From positions 1-64,000 of the forward strand of contig DYEY01000035.1 in assembly GCA_020725465.1 (NCBI GenBank): 64,000 bases of DNA, read 5' to 3'. Positions within the stretch are counted from its first letter, which is position 1. The number at the start of each line of letters is the position of its first letter. Shown here in pieces: positions 24,655 through 34,021 of the stretch. The position numbers were made by a program, and so were the translations under genes. The notes beneath the pieces are model-generated. The model was not told where the DNA came from. It worked only from the letters and a program-made list of their open reading frames with translations, and did not search any database. The DNA is from Dethiobacter sp. (GTDB taxonomy: Bacteria; Bacillota; Dethiobacteria; Dethiobacterales; Dethiobacteraceae).

Positions 24655-25410
24655 TTACCGTTTTTCAAACAGCTTTTCAATGTCAAAGGAAAGCCCCGGG
24701 AATCCGGGATGGGAGAAAGTGCCCGTATAGGCTCTGACTATGGATACATAAAGCCCATCCCGTAATTCATAGGCCTCGATAAAGCTTTCTTCCGGGTCGA
24801 TAATCCAATAATGAAGAACTCCCGCCGCCTGGTAGCGGTTTAATTTCAGTACCCGGTCCTTCCTGCCGGTGGCAGGGGATATAACCTCCACAATTAACTC
24901 CGGGACAACATCCACGGGGTCATTTTCGGCCGGCCTGCTGCCGGGCAGGTATAATAAATCAGGTTGTACCACAGTATGTACGTCTAAAGCCAGGTCAAGA
25001 GGAGCATTAAAGACCTCGCCTTTGGGGTCCACCACGTTGATATAATCTTCAAGTATTCGCTGCAGCCGCCTGGAAACCCGCTGGTGTTGGAGGGATGGAG
25101 ATGGATCCCGCAAAAATATTCCATCGATAATCTCATGCCGAAAACCGGGTTCTTCCGGAATCCTGGCATAATCCTCGTAGGTAAGTTTCTTTTTGTCCTG
25201 ATAAGGAGCGGAGTTTTCCTTAGCGAGGGTGGGAAAAGTTTCTCCGGATAACGCTCTCAGCACATCCTGTTTATTATACCGGTACTGCTTTTTGCCGATT
25301 TCCACATAAGGGATCCTTTTTTCCCTGGTATATCTCCAGATGGTATCTACGGAAAGACTTAAAGAGTCGGCCAGTTCCTGAGCTGTAATAAGTCCGTCTC
25401 CGGGGTTCAT
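24655..25410 (-). CDS. HTH-Uma2 fusion endonuclease-like protein
   Basis: A 251-residue two-domain protein. Residues 1-55 form an excisionase/MerR-like helix-turn-helix (LITAQELADSLSLSVDTIWRYTREKRIPYVEIGKKQYRY). Residues 75-250 are a Uma2/DUF820 PD-(D/E)XK domain: YEDYARIPEEPGFRHEIIDG, QPDLLYLP, and VVPELIVEVISPATGRKDRVLKLNRY with the E-x-(I/V) core, then LHYWIIDPEE. Uma2 proteins are widespread putative endonucleases of unknown target; here the fused HTH suggests DNA-directed action. AGGAGGT precedes the ATG at 25410. It is divergent from the chaperone operon. Confidence 0.8.
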   Translation of the reverse strand: MNPGDGLITAQELADSLSLSVDTIWRYTREKRIPYVEIGKKQYRYNKQDVLRALSGETFPTLAKENSAPYQDKKKLTYEDYARIPEEPGFRHEIIDGIFLRDPSPSLQHQRVSRRLQRILEDYINVVDPKGEVFNAPLDLALDVHTVVQPDLLYLPGSRPAENDPVDVVPELIVEVISPATGRKDRVLKLNRYQAAGVLHYWIIDPEESFIEAYELRDGLYVSIVRAYTGTFSHPGFPGLSFDIEKLFEKR

Positions 25411-25466
25411 GGAATCACCTCCTGTTTATTTCAGTTTACAACCAATCTTAACAGACGTCAATGGTA

Positions 25467-25490
25467 TTAAACAGGGGTGTTAAACAGGGG
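25467..25490. repeat. Tandem TTAAACAGGGG repeat upstream of the chaperone operon
   Basis: TTAAACAGGGG occurs at 25467-25477 and again at 25480-25490, two bases apart, 115-140 bases upstream of the GrpE-like gene and in the divergent gap with the Uma2 gene. It could be an operator; no known regulator motif is recognised. Confidence 0.5.
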
Positions 25491-25605
25491 AAGATATATA
25501 AGGCTGATATTTTTATGCTAACCAGGCAGGATGTTGGCTTTATGCGAAGAATTTATTGCTGAAAGTTGTCGGAGTGGTTGAAAGTTTGATACAGGAGCGG
25601 CAGGG

Positions 25606-26208
25606 ATGATTGATTTTAAAAAAGAACTGGAAAAATATGATTTCTTTGTCGTTGACCCGGAGTTCTCCGGGTACTTTAACGAGACAGCCCGGGTTATAGA
25701 AGCCGTAGCGGCAAATATCAGGCGTATTGGCAAAGAAATAAGCAATACCAGCATCCAGCTGGAGGAAGTCTTGTCTTACCACGCGGAAGAAAAGGAGAAA
25801 GACAGGTACATTGCGGAGCAGAAGGAAAAGCTGGCTGCCTGCGGGAAAGAAAAGCTTTCACTGGTCCTGGGGTTGGTGGCCGTAGTTGATCAGTTGGAAG
25901 ATATGTACCGGTACGCGCAAAAAAATGAACAGGACGGCTGGTTCCGGCAAATGCGGCTGTTGTGGCAGGAAACGGCGTCGATCCTGTTGCGGCAGGGCAT
26001 AATCCGTATCGAGGGTGAGAATACCCTCTTTGACCCCTGGCTCCAGACGGCGGTGCTGATAAAAGAGGACAACAACCTCCCGGACGGTATGGTTTTGGAA
26101 GTGGTGCGCAGCGGTTATGTCTATCGGTCAGAGCTGTTAAGAAAGGCACAGGTTATTGTAAATAAAGCAGGAGGTTGCGAGAGTAATGGGCATCATAGTG
26201 GGGATTGA
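25606..26208 (+). CDS. GrpE-like nucleotide exchange factor
   Basis: A 200-residue protein with a coiled-coil N-terminal half (IEAVAANIRRIGKEISNTSIQLEEVL and YIAEQKEKLAACGKEK) and a compact C-terminal half, GIIRIEGENTLFDPWLQTAVLIKED followed by GMVLEVVRSGYVYRSELLRKAQVIVN, matching the beta-wing of GrpE (G..FDP..H.AV ... GY...R.A.V.V). It should exchange ADP on the Hsp70 encoded next. CAGGAG lies eight bases before the ATG. It overlaps the Hsp70 gene by 23 bases. It is more divergent than a housekeeping GrpE, and the usual HrcA repressor is not present. Confidence 0.72.
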   Translation: MIDFKKELEKYDFFVVDPEFSGYFNETARVIEAVAANIRRIGKEISNTSIQLEEVLSYHAEEKEKDRYIAEQKEKLAACGKEKLSLVLGLVAVVDQLEDMYRYAQKNEQDGWFRQMRLLWQETASILLRQGIIRIEGENTLFDPWLQTAVLIKEDNNLPDGMVLEVVRSGYVYRSELLRKAQVIVNKAGGCESNGHHSGD

Positions 26209-27904
26209 CCTTGGTACTTCCACTTCGGAGGTCGCTGTTTTAACAGACGGCAAACCCTTTGTCATCCCAAACCACCTGGGTGAGTACATAACCCCGTCGG
26301 TGGTGGGACTGGCGGAGGATGGCAGGATTGTGGTGGGAAGGGAAGCCAGCGACCAGCTGCTGCTCAGACCCGATGCTACGGTCATCGAAGTTAAGAGGCT
26401 GATGGGGAGCGGCGAAACCGTGACCATGGGAGGTAAAGAATACACTCCGCAGCAGATTTCCTCCTTTATCCTGTCTTATCTGGTTGATTGCGCCCGCCGG
26501 TTTCTGGGGGAGGATGTTGACCGGGCGGTTATTACCGTGCCCGCTTATTTCTCCGATGTGCAGAGACGGGCCACTGTGGAGGCGGGCGAACTGGCCGGCA
26601 TCCGGGTGGAGCGTATTATCAACGAACCCACCGCCGCGGCGCTGGACTACGGTCTCGACCATATGCAGGAGTGCCGGAACATTCTGGTCTATGACCTGGG
26701 TGGAGGCACTCTGGACGTGACGGTTCTTGAAATGTTCGAAGGGGTTCTCGACGTCAAAGCCAGCAGCGGCAACAACCGCCTCGGAGGCAAAGATTTCGAC
26801 CAGCGACTCATGGATTACCTCGCCGGCAGGTTCACTGCCCGTTACAACGTGGACATATCCTCGGATAAAAGAGCGTTGATGCGCCTGAAGGAAGCGGCGG
26901 AAAAATGCAAGATAGACCTCAGCGTCCGGGAAGAGCATCACTTGCTCCTTCCATTTTTTGCCCGGGTTAACGACAATCCCGTCTCCCTGGAGGAGAGCGT
27001 AAGCAGGGAAACACTTGAAAGCCTGATCAAAGACCTGATTGATTCCACCACCGCCCAAATCAGCCTGGCGTTAGCCGATGCGCGCCTTACTGCTTCGGAA
27101 ATAGACCTGGTCCTGCTGGTTGGCGGCTCAACCCGTATTCCTTACGTGCGCCGTTTCATTGAAAAGACCCTGGGGCAGGAACCGCGGGAGCTGGTAGACC
27201 CGGACCTGGCGGTGGTAAGGGGGGCGGCTATCCAGGCGGGCATCCTGGATGACCGGTTAGACCCCGGGCGGGACATCGTAATTACTGATGTTTGCCCCTA
27301 TACTCTGGGCACCTCCATCCTCAGCTATGTCGGCGGCTTTCCGGTTCCCGACGTTTATGACGTTATTATCCCGAGGAATGTCACCATCCCGGTGGTTAAA
27401 GAGAAAATATATGGCACGGTGGCAGATAACCAGGAAGCGGTGGAAATCAATGTTTACCAGGGCGAATATGCCAAGGCTTCCCACAATAACTATCTTGGCA
27501 AATTCATGTTGACAGGCATTCCTCCCGCACCGGCTTTCCGGGAAAAGATTGCCGTTTCCTTCGCTTATGATGTAAACGGCATCCTGCAGGTGGAAGGAAG
27601 AATAGTAAGCACCGGCAAAAAAGCCAATATTACCATTGAGACAACCGGCGTGAAAATGGTCAGTGAAATTGACCCTGCCGGCTGGGAAAAGGCGCCTGGC
27701 GCCCGCAGGTATAAAGCTATAATCAAAAAAGCTTCCCGGATGCTGGAAAGCGGTGAAGCGGAATACCGTGCCCCGGAGATGGAAAGCCTGGTCAGGAAAA
27801 TAAAAACAGGGCTGGTAAGGGGCGATAGCCAGGAAACCCTGGATGCGCTTAAAGAAGAGCTGCACGAAATTATCTATGAGCTGGCGGAGGAGCCGGATGT
27901 TTGA
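26186..27904 (+). CDS. Hsp70/DnaK-like chaperone
   Basis: A 572-residue Hsp70. The ATPase domain has IVGIDLGTSTSEVAV, NEPTAAALDYGL, ILVYDLGGGTLDVTVLEMFEG, NNRLGGKDFDQRL and LVGGSTRIPYVRR. The substrate-binding beta domain and a short helical lid follow (to PDV at the end), about 40 residues shorter than DnaK and lacking the EEVD-like or disordered tail. Changes such as GTSTSEVAV for the usual GTTNS, and a peptide-binding segment ISVYQGE-like (INVYQGEYAKASHNN), mark it as a specialised paralogue. AGGAGG lies upstream of the ATG. It overlaps the next gene by 8 bases, so the operon is translationally coupled. Confidence 0.88.
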   Translation: MGIIVGIDLGTSTSEVAVLTDGKPFVIPNHLGEYITPSVVGLAEDGRIVVGREASDQLLLRPDATVIEVKRLMGSGETVTMGGKEYTPQQISSFILSYLVDCARRFLGEDVDRAVITVPAYFSDVQRRATVEAGELAGIRVERIINEPTAAALDYGLDHMQECRNILVYDLGGGTLDVTVLEMFEGVLDVKASSGNNRLGGKDFDQRLMDYLAGRFTARYNVDISSDKRALMRLKEAAEKCKIDLSVREEHHLLLPFFARVNDNPVSLEESVSRETLESLIKDLIDSTTAQISLALADARLTASEIDLVLLVGGSTRIPYVRRFIEKTLGQEPRELVDPDLAVVRGAAIQAGILDDRLDPGRDIVITDVCPYTLGTSILSYVGGFPVPDVYDVIIPRNVTIPVVKEKIYGTVADNQEAVEINVYQGEYAKASHNNYLGKFMLTGIPPAPAFREKIAVSFAYDVNGILQVEGRIVSTGKKANITIETTGVKMVSEIDPAGWEKAPGARRYKAIIKKASRMLESGEAEYRAPEMESLVRKIKTGLVRGDSQETLDALKEELHEIIYELAEEPDV

Positions 27905-28460
27905 GAACCTGTCCCACTTTTATTATAACCGGGGGCTTGAGCTTGCCCGGCAAGATAAAATCACCGCCGCGCTGCGAAACCTGGTTAAGGCGGTAAGCTA
28001 TCACAGCGAAAACATCAGTGCCTGGAACCTGGCAGGACTTTGCTTTTACCGTCTCGGCAGCTATAAGACGGCGGAATACTGCTGGAGCCAAAGCGTAAGC
28101 AGGAGCCCACAAGAGAACGCCGCTGTTTGCTACCTGGCGGATTTAGGGCTGACCCTGGCTGAAACCGCACCGTACTTTTCCCAAATCACCTCCCTCTGCA
28201 CACAGGGAAAATACGGTGACGCCGCCCGCCTCTTAAAAAGAGAAATATATGGCCGGTTTGACTTATCAGCAGGCCTGCTGAACTACCTAGGCATACTGCA
28301 CATTCTGGACGGCAGGACCGGCGCTGCCGCCGAGTGCTGGCAAGCAGCCCTAAGTATCGACAATTCAGGCACCGCTACCTCTCTTTACCTGGCAGACATC
28401 AAAAAACGCCCCGGTTACAGGCTTGCCGCCCTGCTTAACCGGTTATTAAAAAGGAAATGA
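27897..28460 (+). CDS. TPR-repeat protein of the Hsp70 operon
   Basis: A 187-residue helical protein. [64 protein letters not shown] forms two tetratricopeptide-like repeats, and [25 protein letters not shown] another. Such repeats bind protein tails and probably link a client or co-chaperone to the Hsp70. It overlaps the Hsp70 stop (GGATGTTTGA) and lies five bases before the J-like gene. No transmembrane helix is seen. The exact partner is unknown. Confidence 0.75.
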   Translation: MFENLSHFYYNRGLELARQDKITAALRNLVKAVSYHSENISAWNLAGLCFYRLGSYKTAEYCWSQSVSRSPQENAAVCYLADLGLTLAETAPYFSQITSLCTQGKYGDAARLLKREIYGRFDLSAGLLNYLGILHILDGRTGAAAECWQAALSIDNSGTATSLYLADIKKRPGYRLAALLNRLLKRK

Positions 28461-28464
28461 TGGC

Positions 28465-29808
28465 ATGAAGGATTATTACAGCACCCTGAACGTTGCCAAA
28501 AGCGCCACCACCGCGGAGATCAAGAAGGCTTATTTTTCCCTGGTACGCAGTTTTCCTCCCGAGCGGCATCCCGCTGAATTCATGAAGATTCGGGAAGCTT
28601 ACGAGGTCCTGATCGATGAAAACACCCGTCGCCAGTATGACTCGGTGGAAGCCATGCCCGAGGTGGTACGGCTGTATTTCCGGGAAGGGCAGGCAGCGCT
28701 GCACGGAGGTGATACGGAAAGGGCCATTCAGCTGCTGGAGCGAGTGGTCAAAGCATACCCACGCTTTTCAGTGGTAAACAGCCTGTTGGGGGAAGCCTAC
28801 CTAAAGAACGAAAACAGCGGCAAAGCCATCCGGGTTTTCGAGGAGCTGGTGGCCCGCGAGCAAAGCAACGCCGGCTTTGCCCGCCAGCTGGCCCAGGCCT
28901 ACGCCATGCGTGGCTGGCACCGCAAAGCTATTGATGGCTTTCAGCGGGCGCTTTCCCTTGACGAAGACAATATTTCGCTTTGGTTGGGGCTTATTGACTG
29001 CTACCTGGCTGTAAAAGAATTTGACAGCGCCAGGGAAACCGTTATGAAAGGCCTTGAGGTCAGCAACCGAAAAGGCTGGGACAACCTTGAACTGTACTAT
29101 CACGTAGTCCAGATTGACATTTTCTCCGGCGACCACGGCGCCATGCAGAAACACCTGGAGGAGATGAAAATCAAGGCGCTGGCCAAAGAAGAAAAAGCCC
29201 ATGTGGCCTGGTTCCTGGCCAGGCTGGCCCAAAAAATTCAGAACATCGGGTTACACGAAGAATCGGCCGCCACCATTGAAACGGCGCTGGCGCTGCAACC
29301 CGAAGACACAGAAATCCGGGAAATAAAAAAGAAGCTGGACGCTCACCACGGTATTCTAAGACAAATTAAAGAACTGGCGGAAGACCCTACCTTTGATTCT
29401 GATTTGGCCGAAATGCTGGAAGCTGAGCTGGAATTCTGCGGCAACAGGTATTGCCTGGACTGCCAGACCACGCAATTCTTCATGGAAATGCACATCATCA
29501 TTGAAATTTCCTCTTACCGAAAACATATACTGCGCCTGAAAAACTCCTACCCCGAACTGTATAACCTGAAACAGGAGTTTTTTAGCAACGTATTGAATCC
29601 CAAAAAAGAACATTACCTGCTTGAGCTATATAAAAGAAAATATGATAAGTTTAAAAAGCTTTGCCCTGAGCGGTTCAAACTCCCGGAAAAAGATGCAGAA
29701 GATTATTATCCTGCCGAACCATACCGGCGCACCGGTCCGAAAGTCGGGCGCAACGACCCCTGTCCCTGCGGCAGCGGCAAAAAGCACAAAAAATGCTGCG
29801 GGGCGTAA
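28465..29808 (+). CDS. J-like domain, TPR and SEC-C protein
   Basis: A 447-residue protein. Residues 1-60 resemble a J domain ([21 protein letters not shown] ... [18 protein letters not shown]), but the essential HPD tripeptide is replaced: the position reads SFPPERHP. A long TPR array follows (residues about 65-290). The C terminus ends in the zinc-binding SEC-C motif [19 protein letters not shown]. Normal J domains stimulate Hsp70 ATPase through HPD, so this one may tether rather than stimulate, or use altered contacts. SEC-C motifs bind zinc and can attach to SecB or the ribosome. It lies in the operon five bases after the TPR gene. Confidence 0.8.
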   Translation: MKDYYSTLNVAKSATTAEIKKAYFSLVRSFPPERHPAEFMKIREAYEVLIDENTRRQYDSVEAMPEVVRLYFREGQAALHGGDTERAIQLLERVVKAYPRFSVVNSLLGEAYLKNENSGKAIRVFEELVAREQSNAGFARQLAQAYAMRGWHRKAIDGFQRALSLDEDNISLWLGLIDCYLAVKEFDSARETVMKGLEVSNRKGWDNLELYYHVVQIDIFSGDHGAMQKHLEEMKIKALAKEEKAHVAWFLARLAQKIQNIGLHEESAATIETALALQPEDTEIREIKKKLDAHHGILRQIKELAEDPTFDSDLAEMLEAELEFCGNRYCLDCQTTQFFMEMHIIIEISSYRKHILRLKNSYPELYNLKQEFFSNVLNPKKEHYLLELYKRKYDKFKKLCPERFKLPEKDAEDYYPAEPYRRTGPKVGRNDPCPCGSGKKHKKCCGA

Positions 29809-29925
29809 ATACAGCCCGAGAGCACAACAATTCACCGCTATGTGCTGGAAAGGCTGAAGTTCTTATGCAGGAAGCCATAAAAAGGGTAACTTTATTCCGG
29901 ATAACCATACCAAAGAGGTAACAGT

Positions 29926-32631
29926 ATGAAATACATTCCACTTGGCGGGGCGGGAGAAATTGGCGCCTCAGCACACCTGCTGCTTGACGGAGACTTGGCT
30001 TTTCTGATTGATTGCGGCCAGAGGCAATCTGCCCCTGACAATCCGCTGCCGGACCTGGCCGTAATGCAGGATGTGCTGAAAGGGAAAAAACTGTCTGCAA
30101 TTTTACTTACCCACTCCCATTTTGACCATATCGGCGCCCTGCCTGTAGTATGCCAGGCTTACCCGGGAGTCCCGGTTTATGCCACGCCGGCTACATGCGA
30201 CCTTACCCGCGTCCTCTTGTTTGACAGCCTGAAAGTAATGGATATGCGCGAGGGAGAAGTCCCGCTTTATGACGAAGCGCTGGTCAAAGAAGCTCTAAGC
30301 AGGCTGCAGCCCGTGCCTGTGGGCAGTTTTGCCGTATTGCCCGGCGGGGCAAAGGCGCATTTCTTCCGTGCCGGCCATATCCTGGGCGCGGCGATGATCG
30401 GCCTTGAGACACCGGCGGGAAGAGCTCTTTTTACCGGCGACTTTTCCCTTTCCGGCACCCGTTCCGTCATGCCGGCGGCCCTGCCGAAATTTTCCCCTCA
30501 CCTCGTTATTACTGAAGCCACTTACGGAGACCGCCACCATGCCGACCGCAAACGGGAAGAGGAGACCCTTGTCAGCACCATCGTTCAGGTGATTGCCGGA
30601 GGAGGACATGTCCTCGTTCCCGCCTTTGCCCAGGGACGGGCCCAGGAAATACTTTACCTGCTCCGCCTGGCGCGCTCCAGGCAAAAAGACAGGGAAAAAT
30701 TCCCCGTCTTTGTTGACGGCCTGGTCGGGAGCGTCAACACCGTCTATTTAAACCACATCAACCAGCTGGCCAGATTCCTGCAAAAAAGGGTATCCGACGG
30801 TCAGCACCCCTTTTACAGCGACTCGGTCAAGGCTATCGGCAACCCGGCCAAAATTGAACGGGAAGCTGCTCTGTCCGGCAAGCCCGCCTGCTTTATTTCA
30901 AGCTCGGGGATGCTGACGGGCGGCGCCAGCGCGTATTACGCGGAGAGGCTTTTGGGCGGTGAAAAAAACGCCATTCTCTTAACCGGCTATCAGGACGAGG
31001 AGAGTCCGGGCAGAAAACTGACTGAACTGGCGGACAAGCCTGCGGGCGAAAGAAGAATACTGTTAAACGGGCAGGAAACAGCTGTCAGGTGCAGGGTGGA
31101 GAAGTACAACCTTTCCGCCCATGCCGACCAGCAGGAGATTTTCAGTTTTCTCACGGCAATCAGGCCCAAGAGGACACTGCTGACTCATGGCCGGGACGAA
31201 GCGAGGGGCGCCCTGGCGGCGGCCCTCGACCGGCGCCTGGCCGTCCTGCTGCCGGAAAACGGCAAAATGATGGAATTTACTTTTGGCCGGCATCAAAAAC
31301 GGAAGAACGCTATCAAAAAAGCCACTGAAAACGATATCACCGCTTTTTGGCAAAAGACCCTGCACGTCAAAGGGAACAGGGAGTTTCACGTCGATGAAAT
31401 AGCGGAAGCTACCGGCTGCGATGCCGCCTCGCTGCAGGAACAGCTGAAACGGAGCAGCTTATTTAAAGAAGTCCACCAGCAGATCTGGACTCCTCTCTCT
31501 GCAGAGGAAATCTCCCTGAATGACAAAAGGAAAGAAATAATGGCCGGGTTTGCCGACGTGGCAGGCAGGCTGGTCGCGGTTACTTTCCGTGACCGGCAGT
31601 GCCTTGCTTACTGTATTTCCCACGATGATTACGGTATAAACGTCGAAATGCCGGGCCATATCGGAGAGGCATATATAAACGCCGAAGACATTATCGGCAT
31701 TTGCGGTCCCAGCCCCGGTGGAGACGACTGGACAGAACTGCTGTATGGCCGGGGCGAAACAGATTTTCGCCAGGAAGTGTTTGACTCCTTCAGCCGGTTG
31801 ACAGGTTTGGCAAAGCCAAGGTTCTGCTGCCTGGAACAAAACAGTGCCAGGGAAATTTACCTTGCCGCCCTGAAAAACTTTAATCTGAGCAAGGCGGGCA
31901 TTGATACCGAAACCGGGGAAATACTGCTTTATTTTAATTTCCCCCGCGCCGTGCCGCCGGAAGTGAACACCATCCTGGTCAGCCTGCTCCGCCAGACCGG
32001 GTGGGCCTGGCGATTCAACCAGGAAACCAACCTGGAAGCCCTGAAACTCCGGCTGGCGGAACTGCTGCCGGAGGGGATCTCTCCCGCGCGGGAACCCTCT
32101 GTTCACCGGGAAAAAAGCAGAGTAAATCTTAAGGTTGCGCCGGGGAGCAGTGCGGACTGGCAAAATATAAAGGCTGAATTCAAAAGATCAACCGGCTGGG
32201 AGCTGGAAATCCAGACAGAAAACCCTGCCGCCCAGGCGCCGGTAGTGAAAAGCGGCGGCAGAATGGAAATCAATGCTGCCTTCAGCCACATCAAAAACTG
32301 TCTGAAGGCGGAAGGGGCGGAAATATATAAAACCTCGCTGGTAAATGGCGCAATCAGGGTACAGTTTATCACGCCCCAGGCGGCTGAACCATATCTGCAA
32401 ACACTGGACCGTCTGGCGGAAGAAACCGGCTATGGCATCACCGTTTACCAGGAACCAAATGCCTCAGCGCTGTTTAAGAAAGTCAGCAGCATTATGCCAA
32501 TCAGCAAAAATCCCAGCCTGTTCAAAGACAGGCGGGAAATAAAAATAACAGCCGAAGAACCCGCAGACGGGGAAATCAGGCAAAAAATAGAGCAGTTTTT
32601 CAAAGAAACCGGGTATAAAATAGTGCTGTAG
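29926..32631 (+). CDS. MBL-fold beta-CASP (CPSF-like) hydrolase with long extension
   Basis: A 901-residue protein. The first 450 residues are a metallo-beta-lactamase/beta-CASP nuclease: GGAGEIGAS, LLTHSHFDHIGALP (metal-binding HxHxDH, about residue 62), FRAGHILGAAMI, FTGDFSL, ITEATYG, ISSSGMLTGG, NLSAHADQQEI and LLTHG, the CPSF73/RNase J-type set. The remaining 450 residues are unfamiliar and predicted mixed alpha/beta, with repeated segments such as EFKRSTGWELEIQ, LAEETGYGITVYQ and FKETGYKIVL that resemble the phage-like KH/DNA-binding halves of CPSF family proteins. It should cut RNA or DNA. AGAGGTAA precedes the ATG. It lies 117 bases after the J-like gene and may be in the same unit. 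Confidence 0.78.
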   Translation: MKYIPLGGAGEIGASAHLLLDGDLAFLIDCGQRQSAPDNPLPDLAVMQDVLKGKKLSAILLTHSHFDHIGALPVVCQAYPGVPVYATPATCDLTRVLLFDSLKVMDMREGEVPLYDEALVKEALSRLQPVPVGSFAVLPGGAKAHFFRAGHILGAAMIGLETPAGRALFTGDFSLSGTRSVMPAALPKFSPHLVITEATYGDRHHADRKREEETLVSTIVQVIAGGGHVLVPAFAQGRAQEILYLLRLARSRQKDREKFPVFVDGLVGSVNTVYLNHINQLARFLQKRVSDGQHPFYSDSVKAIGNPAKIEREAALSGKPACFISSSGMLTGGASAYYAERLLGGEKNAILLTGYQDEESPGRKLTELADKPAGERRILLNGQETAVRCRVEKYNLSAHADQQEIFSFLTAIRPKRTLLTHGRDEARGALAAALDRRLAVLLPENGKMMEFTFGRHQKRKNAIKKATENDITAFWQKTLHVKGNREFHVDEIAEATGCDAASLQEQLKRSSLFKEVHQQIWTPLSAEEISLNDKRKEIMAGFADVAGRLVAVTFRDRQCLAYCISHDDYGINVEMPGHIGEAYINAEDIIGICGPSPGGDDWTELLYGRGETDFRQEVFDSFSRLTGLAKPRFCCLEQNSAREIYLAALKNFNLSKAGIDTETGEILLYFNFPRAVPPEVNTILVSLLRQTGWAWRFNQETNLEALKLRLAELLPEGISPAREPSVHREKSRVNLKVAPGSSADWQNIKAEFKRSTGWELEIQTENPAAQAPVVKSGGRMEINAAFSHIKNCLKAEGAEIYKTSLVNGAIRVQFITPQAAEPYLQTLDRLAEETGYGITVYQEPNASALFKKVSSIMPISKNPSLFKDRREIKITAEEPADGEIRQKIEQFFKETGYKIVL

Positions 32632-32789
32632 GAAAAAAACATTAAGCTGCCAGGGCCGTGCCCCCGCCAGCCATAACGGACCGCGACGGCCAGGTCGCCA
32701 GATTATCCCCGGTGTAAAAAGATAAACAAAAGAGCGGGAAAAAGCATTGATCACAGTGGGCAGGCTGGCAAAAAATGAGGTGTTGTCAA

Positions 32790-33047
32790 ATGACCCAACT
32801 CAGGGATACGCATCCTGTGGTAGAGTCATTGTTAATTGATGGGTATCGCAAAATGCCACCGGCGGTTAAATTTCAACTTGCCATGGAAATGTCTCAAAGC
32901 CTTATACAATTGGCCAAGACCGGAATAATGGCACGTTATCCCGGAATTTCAACCGCTGAAACTGGAAAGAGGTTGGGAGCAATCTTATGGGGTCGTGAAC
33001 TCTCGATTACTGTAAATCAATGGGACCCTGAGAAAGAAGGCTACTGA
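32790..33047 (+). CDS. Small protein of a nucleotidyltransferase-associated family
   Basis: An 85-residue soluble protein, MTQLRDTHPVVESLLIDGY, then MPPAVKFQLAMEMSQSLIQLAKTGIMARYPGIS. Small proteins of this make-up are common in bacteria and are often followed by a nucleotidyltransferase gene. Here only a remnant of such a gene follows (33046-33135). GAGGTG lies about seven bases before the ATG at 32790; an upstream in-frame start at 32775 lacks a site. The function is not known; a helical antitoxin-like role is possible. Confidence 0.6.
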   Translation: MTQLRDTHPVVESLLIDGYRKMPPAVKFQLAMEMSQSLIQLAKTGIMARYPGISTAETGKRLGAILWGRELSITVNQWDPEKEGY

Positions 33048-33135
33048 TGCTAATACCTTTTATGATTATTTGAAACATTGGGCGGAAAAATTGGGGGTAA
33101 AAGAGTTACTGGAAAAACTGGAGCGGCAGAAGTAA
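33046..33135 (+). pseudogene. C-terminal remnant of a paired nucleotidyltransferase
   Basis: Thirty codons in one frame, DANTFYDYLKHWAEKLGV then KELLEKLERQK, ending in TAA. The HWAEKLGV..LLE tail is like the ends of small nucleotidyltransferases that follow such 85-residue genes. No start or catalytic part remains. Confidence 0.45.
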
Positions 33136-33285
33136 AAAATAAATCTTCATGCCCCAGTCCCCGATAGAGGCGGTATGAAAAAGAATAACGCCGCTGGTTG
33201 GCTGACACGCGCCTCCCAGAGCATGGTTTCACAATCCGGAGAAGAAAAAAGAGGAGCCTTATAACTTTGAGAGGGAGTTGGTATC

Positions 33286-33966
33286 ATGAGAAAAACATCC
33301 ATGGGAAAATGTTTGTTTTGCGGTCAGACATTCAGTAAATTATCAATTAAGAAGCATCTTGATAAATGCCAGGCAAGAGTCGGTGACCTTCTTGCGGAAG
33401 ATGATAAAGCAGCCGAAAGATATTTTTGTATTGCAATACAGGGATACGAAAACCCGGAATACTGGATTTATGTCGATATGCCTTCAAAATCAACTTTAAA
33501 AGTATTGGATAAGTTTTTAAGGAATATCTGGCTGGAATGCTGTGGTCACCTGAGTTTGTTTGAAATTAACGGTGAGACTTTTTCTGTACTGCCAGACAAA
33601 GAATTTGGGGACAGAAGCATGAACATAAAGCTGGAGAACATCCTGGATACAGGAATGCACTTCAGATATGAGTATGATTTTGGTTCCACCACCACTCTTA
33701 AGCTTAAAATTGTTGCCGCCTTTTTCGGGAAAAAAAGGAGAAAGAAAGTGAAATTACTGGCAAGAAACGAACAGCCTGATATAAAATGTTCTTACTGTGA
33801 AAACACGGCGACGGGAGTATGTTGCGTTTGCGTTTATGATAATGACGGGTGGGTTTGTGACGATTGTGAAGATAAACATGAATGCGGGGAAGATATGCTT
33901 CTCCCGGTGGTTAACTCCCCACGGGTAGGTATTTGCGCGTACAGCGGCGGCGGTTACGACGATTAA
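33286..33966 (+). CDS. pRiA4b Orf3-like protein with zinc fingers
   Basis: A 226-residue protein. It begins with a zinc-finger CLFCGQTFSKLSIKKHLDKC, followed by a plasmid pRiA4b Orf3-like/IS1096 TnpR-like domain: WIYVDMPSKSTLKVLDKFLRNIWLECCGHLS, MNIKLENILDTGMHFRYEYDFGSTTTLKLKIV. A second Cys-rich module (CSYCENTATGVCCVCVYDNDGWVCDDC) ends the protein. The family is widespread but uncharacterised and often travels with mobile DNA. GAGGGAG precedes the ATG at 33286. Confidence 0.78.
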   Translation: MRKTSMGKCLFCGQTFSKLSIKKHLDKCQARVGDLLAEDDKAAERYFCIAIQGYENPEYWIYVDMPSKSTLKVLDKFLRNIWLECCGHLSLFEINGETFSVLPDKEFGDRSMNIKLENILDTGMHFRYEYDFGSTTTLKLKIVAAFFGKKRRKKVKLLARNEQPDIKCSYCENTATGVCCVCVYDNDGWVCDDCEDKHECGEDMLLPVVNSPRVGICAYSGGGYDD

Positions 33967-34021
33967 ACACCTAAAAACGCCGCAACGGGCGCTTTTCTTT
34001 CAGCTTGCCGCAATAAATTTA

